This document shows, piece by piece, positions 11,779 through 23,600 of a DNA stretch of 64,000 nucleotides. The translations under genes and the position numbers were made by a program. Origin of the DNA: Sabellastarte sp. h YS-2021 (lineage: Eukaryota; Annelida; Polychaeta; Sabellida; Sabellidae); assembly GCA_964017235.1 (NCBI GenBank), contig OZ024931.1:126801530-126865529 (forward strand). The letters are read 5' to 3'. Numbering within the stretch: position 1 is the stretch's first letter; every line of letters starts with the position of its first letter. The notes beneath the pieces were generated by a model, which searched no databases, had not been told where the DNA came from, and saw only the letters and a list, made by a program, of their open reading frames with translations.

Positions 11779-14424
11779 CTTGGAAAAACGAGGGTTAGAA
11801 CCCCGTCCACGTCCACGCCCTCTGGGACGATTTCTACCAAACTGACGCCAGGGTTGTTGTTGCTGCTGCAGGCCAGACTGGTCAGATAAGCGACAGGCTT
11901 CCTATCCTTACGGTCGTAAGGTTTATACCTGTGAGAACTCTTCCGGCTAGTGGGCTGAGAAGCACCCGGTCCGGGTCTCTGAGCAACACTACTGGCATCA
12001 AACTTCTGGATGTCTTGTTCTGCTGTCATGATGGCAGCGTCCGGGAACAGCCCATAGCCAAATAACGGGGCATTGCATAGCAAGTTCATAGTATCCTGTT
12101 TTACCCCTTGTTTGACAAAATCCAGGTAAGCATCTCGTCTCAATAAGATCAGATTTGACATGTTCACGAATAAACTGTCAGCCAAATGCTGAAGAGACGT
12201 GCCCATGGCCACTGAAACTTTCTGATGAAAGGCCATGAGGTCATGCAAGTCATTCAAAGCATTGGTGATGTCTTTGGATGTTTTTCCCTTATTTAGGCGG
12301 GAGCACAAAAGGGCAATATTCTGTGACATTTTCTCCTGAAGTTCTGTTGAACATTGCCTGAACCCAGCCACGTGATTGATTATGTAGCTATCTTCTCTGG
12401 CTGCCCGTTCCCACCTTTGAAGAGATTCTTGGGCAATGGGCCTAGAAGGCGGGCCGGTGGAAGGATATACAGAGGTACGAGTAATCCGAGGAAACTGAGA
12501 GTTTACCTTAGCCTCAGAATTTCTCCAACTGAACACAGAGCGACCTGGACGATGCGGTTCTTCAGGCTTCAGCAAATGCATTTTGTACCATTTTCCTTGA
12601 GATTTTGGCACTTTAACAAACTGATCCCGCTTGAGGCCTGCAGAATCTTGAGAACGAGAGGGATAGCCCTCTGCCACAGTAAGGTTCAGTCTTTCTAGTT
12701 TCTGGCAAAGCCAGTCATCCGGGGGCATGGCCACAGAGATACGGGTAGGTTTCCTGGGGTTCTTGTCCTTCCAGGGATTGTTCGACTTTTCGGGTTCAGC
12801 ATAATCAGTTTCAAAAGCAGGAATGTGATGCCATCCCATAAAAGCTCTTACAGAACGTACTGTCTCCCTATAGGACATACCGTATTTATTGTAATAAACG
12901 CCTCCTCCCTATTAATCGCCCCCCCCCCCCTCTTCTCTACCTTTGCAAAGTTCATATTTCGGGGTTTTACATCCCTCTCAACAGCCAACACCTTTGCAAT
13001 TCTGGAATTCCGAAAAATGGTGCATTTTAACACTTCCCAAGCGAACATCGCTTACGAGAAATAAAGAAAATAAAAACAAAACATGGCAGTTTTGGTCATA
13101 GACGCATTGAAATCTGCAAAAATAGGAGATAAAAGTACATAATTTCTTCAGATTCAAGGTTTGTTTTAAATATTTTAAGCTGTCTCGCCATTATACATGC
13201 CAGCAAGCGAGATCAAGGCAGCAAGTGTCCATTATCGCCCATTGCCACTGGACTCGAGATATGATTTTATTTATCTGTAATAGTCCCCCCCCCCCCCCCC
13301 CCCCACCCCTTTGAAAAATGCATCGCCCCGGGGCGTTTACTACAATAAATACGGTATCTTCCGTCTGTTCCGGTGGGTCGGTGACATCAGATAATTGACC
13401 TTCATCAGAACCGGCAAGGGAAGCAGATTGATCCATCTCATCTTCGGAAACTTGTTCATAATGTTCAGTCTCTTGCGGCAAAGCACAGGCACCGGTCTGA
13501 ACAAAACTCTGTACACGCTCCGGTGGAGCCACAGTAGAAGACCGGGAATAAGAACCGGTAACATTCTTGTCAACTTCGACAGCTCTGCTAGTGTCCCCTT
13601 TCGCTAGCCCAGACTGATGAACAGACTCTGGACCGGAGCTGGCATCAGGTGGAGGGGTTTTCCTAACCGACCTCGGAACTGGTGAAGCAGACCGGTCACG
13701 TACTCTCACAGATTTTTCAGTACACTTTTTGTCTGTTTTGGAGACAGATTACGAGGATTTAGTATCTGACTTGACATCTTTATCAGTACGTCTATGTTTC
13801 CTATACTTGCGAGTCTTTTTCTTTTCCTTCTGATCCCCATGTTTACCATCCACTGGCGCCTCCACAGCTACCGGTGCCTCAACCGGACCGGTGGGACGGG
13901 TAGCTGGAGCTAGGAACGGGTTATCAGAAATGAGATTGTGTGTATCCATCGGTTTAACAGCAGAAACCGGAGTGGAAAAAACATTGCCCCGTGACAGAAG
14001 CGCCTCCATACGGGCAAACTGCTCCGACCATTTGTCTGCAATGGCTGCTAACTGGTCTGAAGTAACAAAACTCGCTGTTTGACTTGACGATGATGGTGGA
14101 GTGGAGGGCGGATGAGCAGAAGACTGAGAAGGTTGACCATTAGGGGACTGAAAGGTGGGTTCATTGTAAAACAGTTATGTCTTTGGGAGAGACGAGAATA
14201 CCAGCCTTTTTCTCCTTCCTAATCTTATATGAAGGGGTAGCAAGCATATCTTTCTGGCTAACCGAGATCCCATCACATATTTTACAAGGTTTATCCTTCA
14301 CACAATCATCTTCACCAATAAGCTTATCACGATATCTGGCGCACTTGTCGTGCAGATCAAAGCTTGCCATAACATGGCCATATGAACCTCTTCTCTGTCC
14401 ATTTTTATCTCCTGGAGATGCCAT
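11742..14424 (-). pseudogene. DIRS gag-like protein, broken
   Basis: The N-terminal part (14424 to about 14175) reads GSYGHVMASFDLHDKCARYR with Cys pairs in KPCKIC, typical of DIRS first ORFs. A frameshift near 14165-14185 leads into the next frame, a Pro/Ser-rich linker and KWSEQFARMEALLSR. A TAA lies at about 13749. The frame is then split by the MITE at 12880-13354: TDPPEQTED before it joins MSYRETVRSVRAFMGW after it once one TA copy is discounted. The C-terminal part (12877-11742) is mostly helical by eye and basic. This would be the structural protein that packages element RNA. Confidence 0.87.
12880..13354. mobile_element. TA-flanked MITE inserted in DIRS gag (475 bp)
   Basis: Terminal inverted repeats of 23 bp start CCGTATTTATTGTA and differ at one base. 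TA dinucleotides at 12878-12879 and 13355-13356 fit a Tc1/mariner-type TA target duplication. Insert plus one TA is 477 bp, a multiple of three. It holds C homopolymers near 12920 and 13287. Its core resembles the core of the unrelated-ended MITE at 45184-45681. Confidence 0.9.
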
Positions 14425-14684
14425 GACACTTCATAAAAACTACCACAAATATTTTCACCAAACGGTAGGTAACATATAAATATAAACAAATTTAAAAGTT
14501 TCTCTTGAAAACCAAGCATTCCTTCACGCGCCAAACAAAAAGAGGAAGAACGCATGCTCCCCACACCAGCAGGGAGGCTATACAGCCACCTGGCGAATCA
14601 ACGGGACACTACCGGTCCCAGCCAGAGCCCAGCTCGGGACGTTTTTTTCTAACGTTTGGCGAGACCGGCAGGGCGCCGGACAAT

Positions 14685-14724
14685 TGCATCTGTCCACTAG
14701 GTAAGATGTATTAACGCAATAAAA
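14685..14724. repeat. DIRS inverted terminal repeat, right copy
   Basis: Reverse complement of 8153-8192 over all 40 bases. It marks the 5' end of the minus-strand element. Confidence 0.95.
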
Positions 14725-16079
14725 AACAGGTTTAAATGGAGTTGGAGAGTGTGTTTCAGGTCAGATCAGAAACCACCTGACCTGCCCAAAGTCCCTAAAT
14801 TGCATAAAACACTCTGAACATGTTTAAACAAGGAAAACGTAGTGCTGAACCATACGCCCAGGTTCTTGCTGACTTCACTGGACAGAGAGGACTACCAAGA
14901 TGTAAGCTGGAAAACGTGCTTTCAACCTGCCTGTCTTTTTGAAGCAAATATTATAAACCCAGTCTTATCGGGATTCATTTTGAGTTTACGGGCTGCCATC
15001 CACTCGTTTGCAGCAATGATGCACCTGTTCAACTGAACTAGATGTAAAGTTTGGCACTATTGGAATATGAAAGACTATAATAAAAATACAATAAAAATAG
15101 GAAAAGTTTTATGTTGACAGACAATTCTCCAATCAATCATTTATCATGTTACTGATCTAAAAACTGTCTGGGGTGAGGATATCAACGTTTATTTTTGTAA
15201 AAAAAATTTGATGCAGCCATCAGTTCCAAAATGGTACCAGGTTTGAAATGGGTACCTTTAAGGGTACTTTTAGGGGACATTAAAGTTACAGAGCTCAAAT
15301 TCTCCTGATACAGAAATTTAGACCATGCCAACTAGATGCCAACATTATTCTGAACACAATGGTAAGAACTAGGAAAAGGTTTCAAAAACAAAAACAGCAT
15401 CCCAACAAAATTAAAAATCAAAAGTTAATATGTTCAAAATCTGTTAAAATAGCCAGCCTAGACAGGCAAGAACCCAGCCCACAAGTAGAACTAAATGGGC
15501 AACAACATTGTTATTTGGGAATATTTTAGTAACAACTTCAGTTGTAGGAAGTTTTCAGAATGCACAAAATGATGTCAGATTTAAGATTCACAGGCCATGA
15601 TTTCTTACACGTTGCTTTTATATTTTGAAGTCATAGAACCAATTATAAGGGATATATAAAGCCCCTTTAGCATGATGACTCTAAATGACCTTGAAGCAGG
15701 GATCAAAGGATAAATTTGACACTTGCAAAATATTTGCAGACCACCATTTCCAATAAGTTGTTTTCATTCCAAACCCCTAGGACTAATGAAAAGGGAGATA
15801 TTAAGGCTTTTTTTATATGCCCCCTCCCCCCCATTTGACATTAAAGATGTGATGTGGTGGCCATTTTTTTTCAAAACTGGGCCAAAATAACTCTCGGGTA
15901 AGCTTTCCCAGCATTTACATTTTGTGCAAATCTGACATAGCTAGCTGCAATATTTAAAATTTTAGAATATACCAATGATTTTTGAACAAGTGTCTATGGT
16001 GGCCATGTTGTTTTTTAAAATGAATACAAAATTTTTTACAGACATGTTTTAACAGCCATAAATATTCTCTGCAAATTTG
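14725..16079. other. Stretch with no recognised gene
   Basis: AT-rich DNA without a recognisable protein motif. Phrases such as GGTGGCCATTTT and AAGGGAGATATTAAGGC recur elsewhere in the window, so part of it is probably old element sequence, possibly the body of the family F copy whose 5' end is at 16080-16207. Confidence 0.35.
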
Positions 16080-16207
16080 GTGAAGATATCTTCATAAATG
16101 AATGAGATAATAAAGGTTGATGTAAAAATGTGACTAATGCACACATGCACGCACACACATGCACCAAAGTCGTTTTATAATCTCCCAACCCTGGTCTTTG
16201 GGAGATA
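16080..16207 (-). mobile_element. Family F-like 5' terminus
   Basis: On the minus strand it begins TATCTCCCAAAG, forms a hairpin with GGGAGATTATAA, and continues into a TGCATGTGTGTGCG stretch. The 5' end of the family F element at 38383 has the same arrangement. The other end was not identified. Confidence 0.5.
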
Positions 16208-16329
16208 CAAATGTAACTGTAGTAACAAACTAACAACTGTTCAATAGCACCCCTTTTTCAATTAAGAAGTTTAAGATGGAAAAGTATTTAAAGTGTGCCA
16301 TGGCAACAGGTGTTGCCAGATACCCTCCA

Positions 16330-16930
16330 AAACCTAATCAGCTCTAGATCCTCTTTTGGTTAAAATATCCTGAAAATTTGGGTTTAAACACCATGGCCCG
16401 GGGTTAAATCTGACTCTCCCATGAACTCCCTATACATTCAAAACCTCTAAAAGAAATAATAAAGGAGATTAAAGCCAAAAACACAAAATCTGTGATTTTA
16501 TGACCCCAGTTTGACCCATAAGGGGGCAGCAGGGGGTAAACCTGCGTTTTTTACACTATATATGGTTCCTATCACCTGAATTTAGGCTTTCTGATTACTA
16601 CCAGGTATAAAAACCCTCATTAAATCACTCAATTATGGTTCAATTGCCCACAAAATATAATCAGCTCGAGATTTTAATCGTATTGAGATACATTCAAAAT
16701 ATGACCCCAAATGGTGGATAATTTTGGCTGAGTGGCGATGATGAGCGGATGAACCCCCCAAAAACTTATCTTAATCATGCGACCTTGACAAAAAGGTCAA
16801 AAATAAGCATGTGGAAAAATTTTTCCATGCCTAAGGTATATAAACGCCACAAATGGTTAGAATCTGCCAACTAATAAGGGAGATATTCAACGGAGACAAT
16901 AATGCAGCTGTGGGGAAACTTGACCTGAAA
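16330..16930 (+). repeat. Dispersed repeat, direct copy of part of 39350-40075
   Basis: Shared phrases in the same order and orientation include AAAGGAGATTAAAGCCAAAA, ATTTTATGACCCCA, GCGATGATGAGCGGATG against GCGATGACGGGTGGATG, and CACGCCTAAGGTATATAA-type sequence. Divergence is moderate. Confidence 0.7.
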
Positions 16931-17289
16931 CAAATAAGCACTGTTTCAAGGGACACTTAATGGTACTAAGTTAGTTAAGGGCTGAAAATCCCCTTTTTCT
17001 TTAGTGTAAGGAGACCAGAATTTTATTTATAATGGGACTTCAGGTTCAGAAGAAAATAAGAGTGTCCCTTTTGCCAACTTTATTATATGTAACAAGTTTT
17101 ATTTTAAAAATTTTAAAACTCAGTGAGCAGAGGGATGAAAACACCATTTTAAAATGTTTAAGATAGCCATAGCATTGTTAATATTTAAATTTAAAATAGA
17201 TAGGGCCTTCTTTTAAAAAATTTCAATGTCAATGACAAATTATGGAGCTAAATTGAACAAACATTTCTAGTTAAAAGGGAAAACGTGAA

Positions 17290-18691
17290 AAGATAAAGAA
17301 AATTCCACCTAGGTCTGGTGTTTATTGACCTAATTCACAAGTTAAATGTGACCTTAATTCCTACATTTTGTACATGTAAAAAGAAAACAATAATTCCAAT
17401 ATGAGATTTCAGGTAGATTTGTCTCATAGTTTGACATCTACAGTGCTTTAAAAAGCCAAAAAGTTAAAAAATTGGGTCTCTGTGGGCATTTTTAGAGACA
17501 TCAAGGTACCTAAAATTAAAGTTTCATATCTCAAATTTCACACAGACAAAGATCATATGTAGAAATTATATCAGATACAGGTTTTAACTTAGACTTACCA
17601 TTTCCAAACTACATGTCAAAATATCTAAAAATGTAGAAAAAAAGTCACCAATGTGGGATGGCTATGGTCATCATACACAGGTTAAATGTTTGCTTAAAGC
17701 CTTGATTTTTGGTACATGTAAAATGAACATCTTAATATATTCCCAAATGAGATACAGGTACAGTAGCCACACAGTTTGACAGCTACAGGTATTAAAAGTG
17801 GCTAAAAGTCCATAATATGGGTCTCTGTGACTTTAAGGTTAGCTTAAAATTATTAATAATGACCATAAACTTTCCACATATAAAAATCACATGTAGAAAT
17901 TATATCTAATACAGCTGGAGACTTGTCAAACTTACAATTTCTAAGTTACAGGGCAAAATATGAGAAAAATACAATAAAAAGGTCACGGATGGGTGTTTGT
18001 GGTCCTACACACATTAAATGTCTATTAAAGGAGAAGAATTTTGGCACATGTAAGAACATATTAATATATCCCTGGACGACATATCACCTAGATGAGAGAC
18101 ATAGTTTGAAAGCTACAGGGCTTAAAAGTGGTAAAAAGTCCATAAATTAGGTATCTGTGGACAATTTTAAGACCTAAAGCTGACCTTAAAATTAAAGGTA
18201 CAGGCATCAAATTTTCGACAGACAAATAATACATATCTAGTACAATTTGAGACTCATCAAAATTACCACTCCCAAATTACAGGGCAAAATATGTGAAAAA
18301 CGCAGAAAATATCCCCAAGTAGGCACTTTTGTGGGCTTCAAACATTATTTTATCGTCAACATTAAGTCTTATATTAGCATATGTAAAAAGAATATATTAT
18401 TGTCTTAATGTGTAAAATTTTAGCCAGATGAGCTTCATAGTTTGTGACCAAGAGGGCTTTAAGTGGCCATAGTTCAATTCCAGACATAAGGTGGCCATAA
18501 GTTCTTTATTAACTAGAGTTTAAGGTCACTGTACAATAGGGATCTATCTTTGGCCAACCTTACCATGCGTACCAAGTTTGAAAAAAAAAGTTGATCCGTT
18601 TTTGAGTTATTGCGTACACAAAGAAATTTCTACGACGGTGGTAGCACAATGGAAGTTAATCCAGAACATCCCCAACTTTCGTCTGGGGATA
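17290..18691 (-). mobile_element. Family D-like element with a degenerate array of about 335 bp units
   Basis: The right end (18681-18691) is GTCTGGGGATA, the inverted complement of a TATCCCCAGAC family D 5' terminus. Next to it lies GAAATTTCTACGACGGTGG, as in the copy ending at 26172. Inside, landmarks recur near 17477, 17820 and 18150 (GTCTCTGTG) and near 17340, 17680 and 18010 (TTAAATGT), giving about four degenerate units. No 3' terminus was found. Confidence 0.5.
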
Positions 18692-20557
18692 TAATAATGG
18701 GGACAAATGCAATCCAGAGTAGCTATACAAGTTTTGGTTTTATTGTGCTTGGAATGTGTACCTAAGTTCCTCCTTTGAAGAAACCTGAATTTCAAAATAC
18801 AATCCAGAGTAACATTAGAGAATTGCTTAGATTGTGTGTTGTGCACCTTCTTCAAAGAGGTTCAATTTTTAAATGTGATTCATTTGTAATGTATCAACCG
18901 CTCCCCCAACAAATAATTTGTGGTGAAATAAAGGTTTTTAACGTTTTATGATGCATTAACTAGGGGTTTTCAAAAGTTGATAAAAGAACACTGACTTGCA
19001 ATAATGTTATGACAGGTTCATGAAATAATTTTTTTTTTTGAAAATGTGTCAATTCTGTTTTCACCATGATTAATTTTTGTTATAACTTTATCAAATAATT
19101 ATTGGACCTCTATGTTTAATGAAAGGTTGTGCCCCTTTTCTTATTTCTGAAAACAGTGTGCCTTTTTTTCCTGTATCCATTTTTCCTAAGCCCCCTTTTT
19201 ACCACATACCTAGCTTCAGTAAAACAAAGAACAGTCAATAAAATAGTTACTCTAAAATCTTTTTAAGTTATACAATAGCAATAATGCAATTAATAACATA
19301 CAAACAGGTAGTAGTAATAATGTACAGCATGTATCTAAATCAACCACATGAAACATGTAACACCATATTTTGTACAGCATTTATATCAAACATGTAGAAA
19401 CATGTTATGAATATGAAACTCAACATCACCAGTGACTTATGAATGCATAAAATGTATAAATTCTTTAAATGAACCCATGCCCCAAAGCTTGGATTCTACC
19501 AGCTCATTGAGCACAAACAAATCACTCCTTGATAAGCGAGACATAATCAGGAATATAAGTGAGCCAGTGCCAAAAAGGTAGCAAAAAGGTAAATGGCCCA
19601 CAGAGTCTTTATGAGCCTTAAACACAGTTTGGAAGTCAACTTTATGCCTTGATGTTTGAGTAATGTTACAAAATACATCTTTACATAGTCTCAGATGATC
19701 TTTGGTACATGTAAGGAAAACATATTAGTGTTCTCAAGTGAAATTTTAGCTCAATGTGCAACACAGGTGAACCCAGTAAAAACAACCAACTTCTCCTGGG
19801 GATGCAGTGGTTTCTGCCATAGCATATATATATTTGTATTTTGTACAGTTGTCAATCTCTGCATTTGGTAGAATTAGTTCAAGCAACTTTAGCCATTATT
19901 ATGTAATTTTCAATAATTTTATGCCACTGCAAAAACCCTACTATGAGAAAAAACAACAACTAAGACTTAAAAATGGCCAATGCATAAGTCAACTTTGAAC
20001 ACTTTGCTAAAGAATGCTACTGATATCTAACTATAACCAAGTGAGTAAACTAGTTCGCCCATACAAGTATAACCTAAGGATAGGCAGACTTTTTCACACA
20101 GACTTAAAAATTACAATAAAATGTATTCATTGTCGAATTTAGTCCCAAACTTGGGTTTTGAAATTTTAAACAGAATACACACTTGAAAACAAAACTAGAC
20201 TACTATAAAGTATAATTCACATATAATTATCACATAATGCTTTACTTTTGGAATAGACATTACACATAGATGTAGTATACACACTAAATCCTTATATCAA
20301 ATAAATTAACACATTACATATAAAATGAAAGTGAATTTACAACAGACAAGTAAAGAGCCCAGAGTTTAACATGTTGTCCATGTTACTCATCTTTGTCTAC
20401 CTCCCAGAAACCATGATACTAAAGTCTAAATTACCAACAGAAAATTACAAAAATGTTTTTCTTTCTAAAATATGTACAATTTGTGTAACATTAACACCAC
20501 CAATTTTTTTAAATCTGAGTCAAATTTTAGACATCACACTACAGCTTAAAATGAATA
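18692..20557. other. Stretch downstream of CBY1
   Basis: AT-rich DNA with no recognised coding region. It must include the CBY1 3' UTR on the minus strand below 20558, but I could not place a polyadenylation signal. About 100 bp at 19660-19760 resemble a unit of the 17290-18590 array. Confidence 0.35.
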
Positions 20558-20650
20558 CTATCGCCTTTTCTGCTTGTAAGCGTTGACTTCTTTTTTAAGT
20601 TGATCTATTTCTTGGTCCTGGAAATGTCCCTCAGCTGTTCTCTCAGAAAG
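20558..20650 (-). CDS. CBY1: CBY1 coding exon 3 (terminal)
   Basis: It follows the acceptor TTTTTTCTGTTTCAG and encodes 30 residues, LSERTAEGHF to YKQKRR, then TAG at 20558-20560. It supplies the end of the coiled coil and the basic tail. Confidence 0.95.
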   Translation of the reverse strand, partial: LSERTAEGHFQDQEIDQLKKEVNAYKQKRR

Positions 20651-23600
20651 CTGAAACAGAAAAAATATTTATAATTCATTGTTTTACTGTAAAAAATTAG
20701 AACAACAGATCAAACCAATAGTACAGTACAAATTTTTTGTGACTAGAAACAAATGAAATTGGTTAGCCATTTAAAAAAAATAAATTATGGATATTCTTCA
20801 AAAATGTATTCTTCTATCTGCCCCTTAAAATCATTTAATGGAAATTCCTCAAAATGTAACAGTCTTCTAATAAATCTATCACAATACATTGGGTATGCAG
20901 ATATTCAAAAATGGCATAACTAGTTAAACACAACACAGAAACATGTAATCAACCATAAACCGATCATCATTCTAGTATTTGTATTGAGCTATAGATATAT
21001 TTTTAGTGGTCATTATTCTGGTTGACTTGCAAATTGTAGGAGAATATTCTGCTTGGTGATGTCTTTTTTTTCTTTTTTTGAAGAGTAAAAGTAACATGAA
21101 CAATTTATGTTTTGATGAACTTGATTTAAATAACAAAAAATAGCATCAGAGATGCCCGTACCCCACAGCCTGGGGAAATATTTTTAACACCATGAAATAT
21201 AGAAGTACTGTAACAGTACAAAGTTCAGGATACTTTCAGAGCACTGTCAGTTATATAAAGGTCCAAATAATGTTTAAATGGAGAAAACAATGTCTAAGAG
21301 AAAGATAATGCAGATGTTTTGAATAATAGATGTTCTGAATATTACCATGCATATAGAATTGGTAATACATTCAATGAATGCTTATGTGTGGTGTTGGAGC
21401 AAAATCTGTGGCTCACTTGATGAAATTCCATCTGTTACAATGGGAAGTTGTAAAAGAAAAATTCTTAATGAATTCTAATATGACTTGAATAGTGCTTAAT
21501 CTGCATCAAAAGACAGACCCAAAGGTGCAACAAGATTTTAAAGGTCAAAGTCATTACGACAAGGTCCAATCAAGATCATACCATGATGCTGCACACCTAC
21601 AACCCCTAACCAATGTCCCTACCAAGCATCAACTTCCTTCACCTTGCGGTTTCCGAGATTTAGCCCGGACAAGATTTTATAGGTCAAGGTCACTACGGCA
21701 AGGTCAAAGGTCAAATCAAGGTCAGACCATAACGTTGCACACCTACACCCCCTAACGAATGTCTCTAACAAGTGTCAACTTCCTACACCTTACGGTTTCC
21801 AAGATATAGCCCGGACAAGATTTTCAAACTCAAGGTCACTACGGCAAGTGCAAAGGTCAAATCAAGGTCAAACTTTGATGTTGCACACCTACACCCCCTA
21901 ACCAATGTCTCTACTAAGTATCAACTTCCTACACCTTACGGTTTCCGAGATATAGCCCGGACAAGATTTTCAAACTCAAGGTCACTACGGCAAGGTCAAA
22001 GGTCAAATCAAGGTCAAACCATGACGTTGCACACCTACACCCCCTAACCAATGTCCGTACCAAGTATCAACTTCCTAGACCTTACGGTTTCCGAGATATA
22101 GCCCGGACAAGATTATATAGATCAAAGGTCACTACGGCAAGGTCAAAGGTCAAATCAAGGTCAGACCATGATGTTGCACACCTACACCCCCTGACCAATG
22201 TCCGTACTAAGTATGAACTTCCTAGACCTTATGGTTTCCGAGATATAGCTCAGACAAGATTATATAGGTCAAGGTCACTACTGCAAGGTCAAAGGTCAAA
22301 TTAAAGTCAGACCATGACATTGCACACCTACACTCCCTAACCAATATTCGTACCAAGTATCAACTTCCTAGACCTTACGGTTTCCGAGATATAGCTTGGA
22401 CAAGATTATATAGGTCAAGGTCACTACTGCAAGGTCAAAGGTCAAATCAAGGTCAGACCATGACGTTGCACACCTACACCCCCTAACCAATATTTGTACC
22501 AAGTATCAACTTCCTAGACCTTACGGTTTCCGAGATATAGCCCGGACAAGATTTTAGAGGTCAAGGTCACTACGGCAAGGTCAAATCAAGGTCAGACCAT
22601 GACGTTGCACACCTACACCCCCTAACCAATGTCCCTACCAAGTATCAACTTCCTACACCTTACGGTTTCTGAGATATAACCTGGACAAGATTTTCAAACT
22701 CAAGGTCACTACGGCAAGGTCAAAGGTCAAATCAAGGTCAGACCATGACGTTGCACACCTACACCTCCTAACCAATGTCCCTACCAAGTATCAACTTCCT
22801 ACACCTTACGGTTTCTGAGATACAGCCCAGACAAACTTTTTCCCGCCACCCACCCGCCCATCCGGACACTATGGGTGAAAACAATACCCCAACAGCCTTT
22901 AAGGGCTGTGGGGTAAAAATTATCAGTCACGGGTGGTATAACTTGGGTTTTCACCTGAAACTAGATTTAGTATGCAAGATTTCTTATTAGGACAGTACTC
23001 TGAACTAAATGTTGGTGATTAAGGACAATGACATTCACTCTCATTCTGCTTTACTATTTTAATCTTGGTTGCTTAATGAATAAAGAACGTGGACAATTGT
23101 GGACTACATTTTATTCATAATATTATCACAGTCATCACTAGTAGGTAAATCGTTTGGCCTTCTGGATATCGATACTGAATCCAAAAATATTTCAATGTTG
23201 GCTGATACCAGGAGGCTGGGAATCCTAAATAGTCTGAATCCAGACTACAAAAAACAATTTTGTTCTAGCATATCCCCAACTGCTAACAGGAAGTGAACTT
23301 TACCAAATTAAAACATGACAAAAACGGTAGACACACAAGATAAAAGTGTACAATTTTTTCAGATTTATGTTTTCTTTTCAACATTTGAACTGTGACAGAT
23401 GGACTGGTTCTTACATGGACAGGAAGTGAGTTCCAGAAAGCAGGTGCATGATATTGCGCCTGCAAAGCAGTAGATTTAGATTTAAGTTTACAGTTTCACT
23501 GAAAATGGCGATATTCATAAACATCTTTTGGCATCAATATTGGCATCCCTGCCCTAAAACAACTAGAGATTGCGTCTCGACGCTGTGTATCCCCGAACAG

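Larger units (their letters stand above)
8153..14724 (-). mobile_element. DIRS-type tyrosine-recombinase retrotransposon, decayed
   Basis: The element reads on the minus strand: gag, then reverse transcriptase, RNase H and tyrosine recombinase, the DIRS order. It ends in perfect 40-bp inverted repeats. The family integrates by a tyrosine recombinase rather than a DDE integrase and leaves no target duplication. Non-coding ends lie at 14425-14684 (5') and 8193-8420 (3'). Gag and pol are broken by stops, frameshifts, a deletion and two nested insertions (MITE 12880-13354, SINE near 9071-9190). This copy cannot code for its own movement. Confidence 0.93.

Noticed and set aside
21492..22047. ORFs of 87-91 codons with repeated peptide text near 21.5-22 kb and 62.2 kb
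   Set aside because: They read through the 146-bp tandem array and simply mirror the DNA period.
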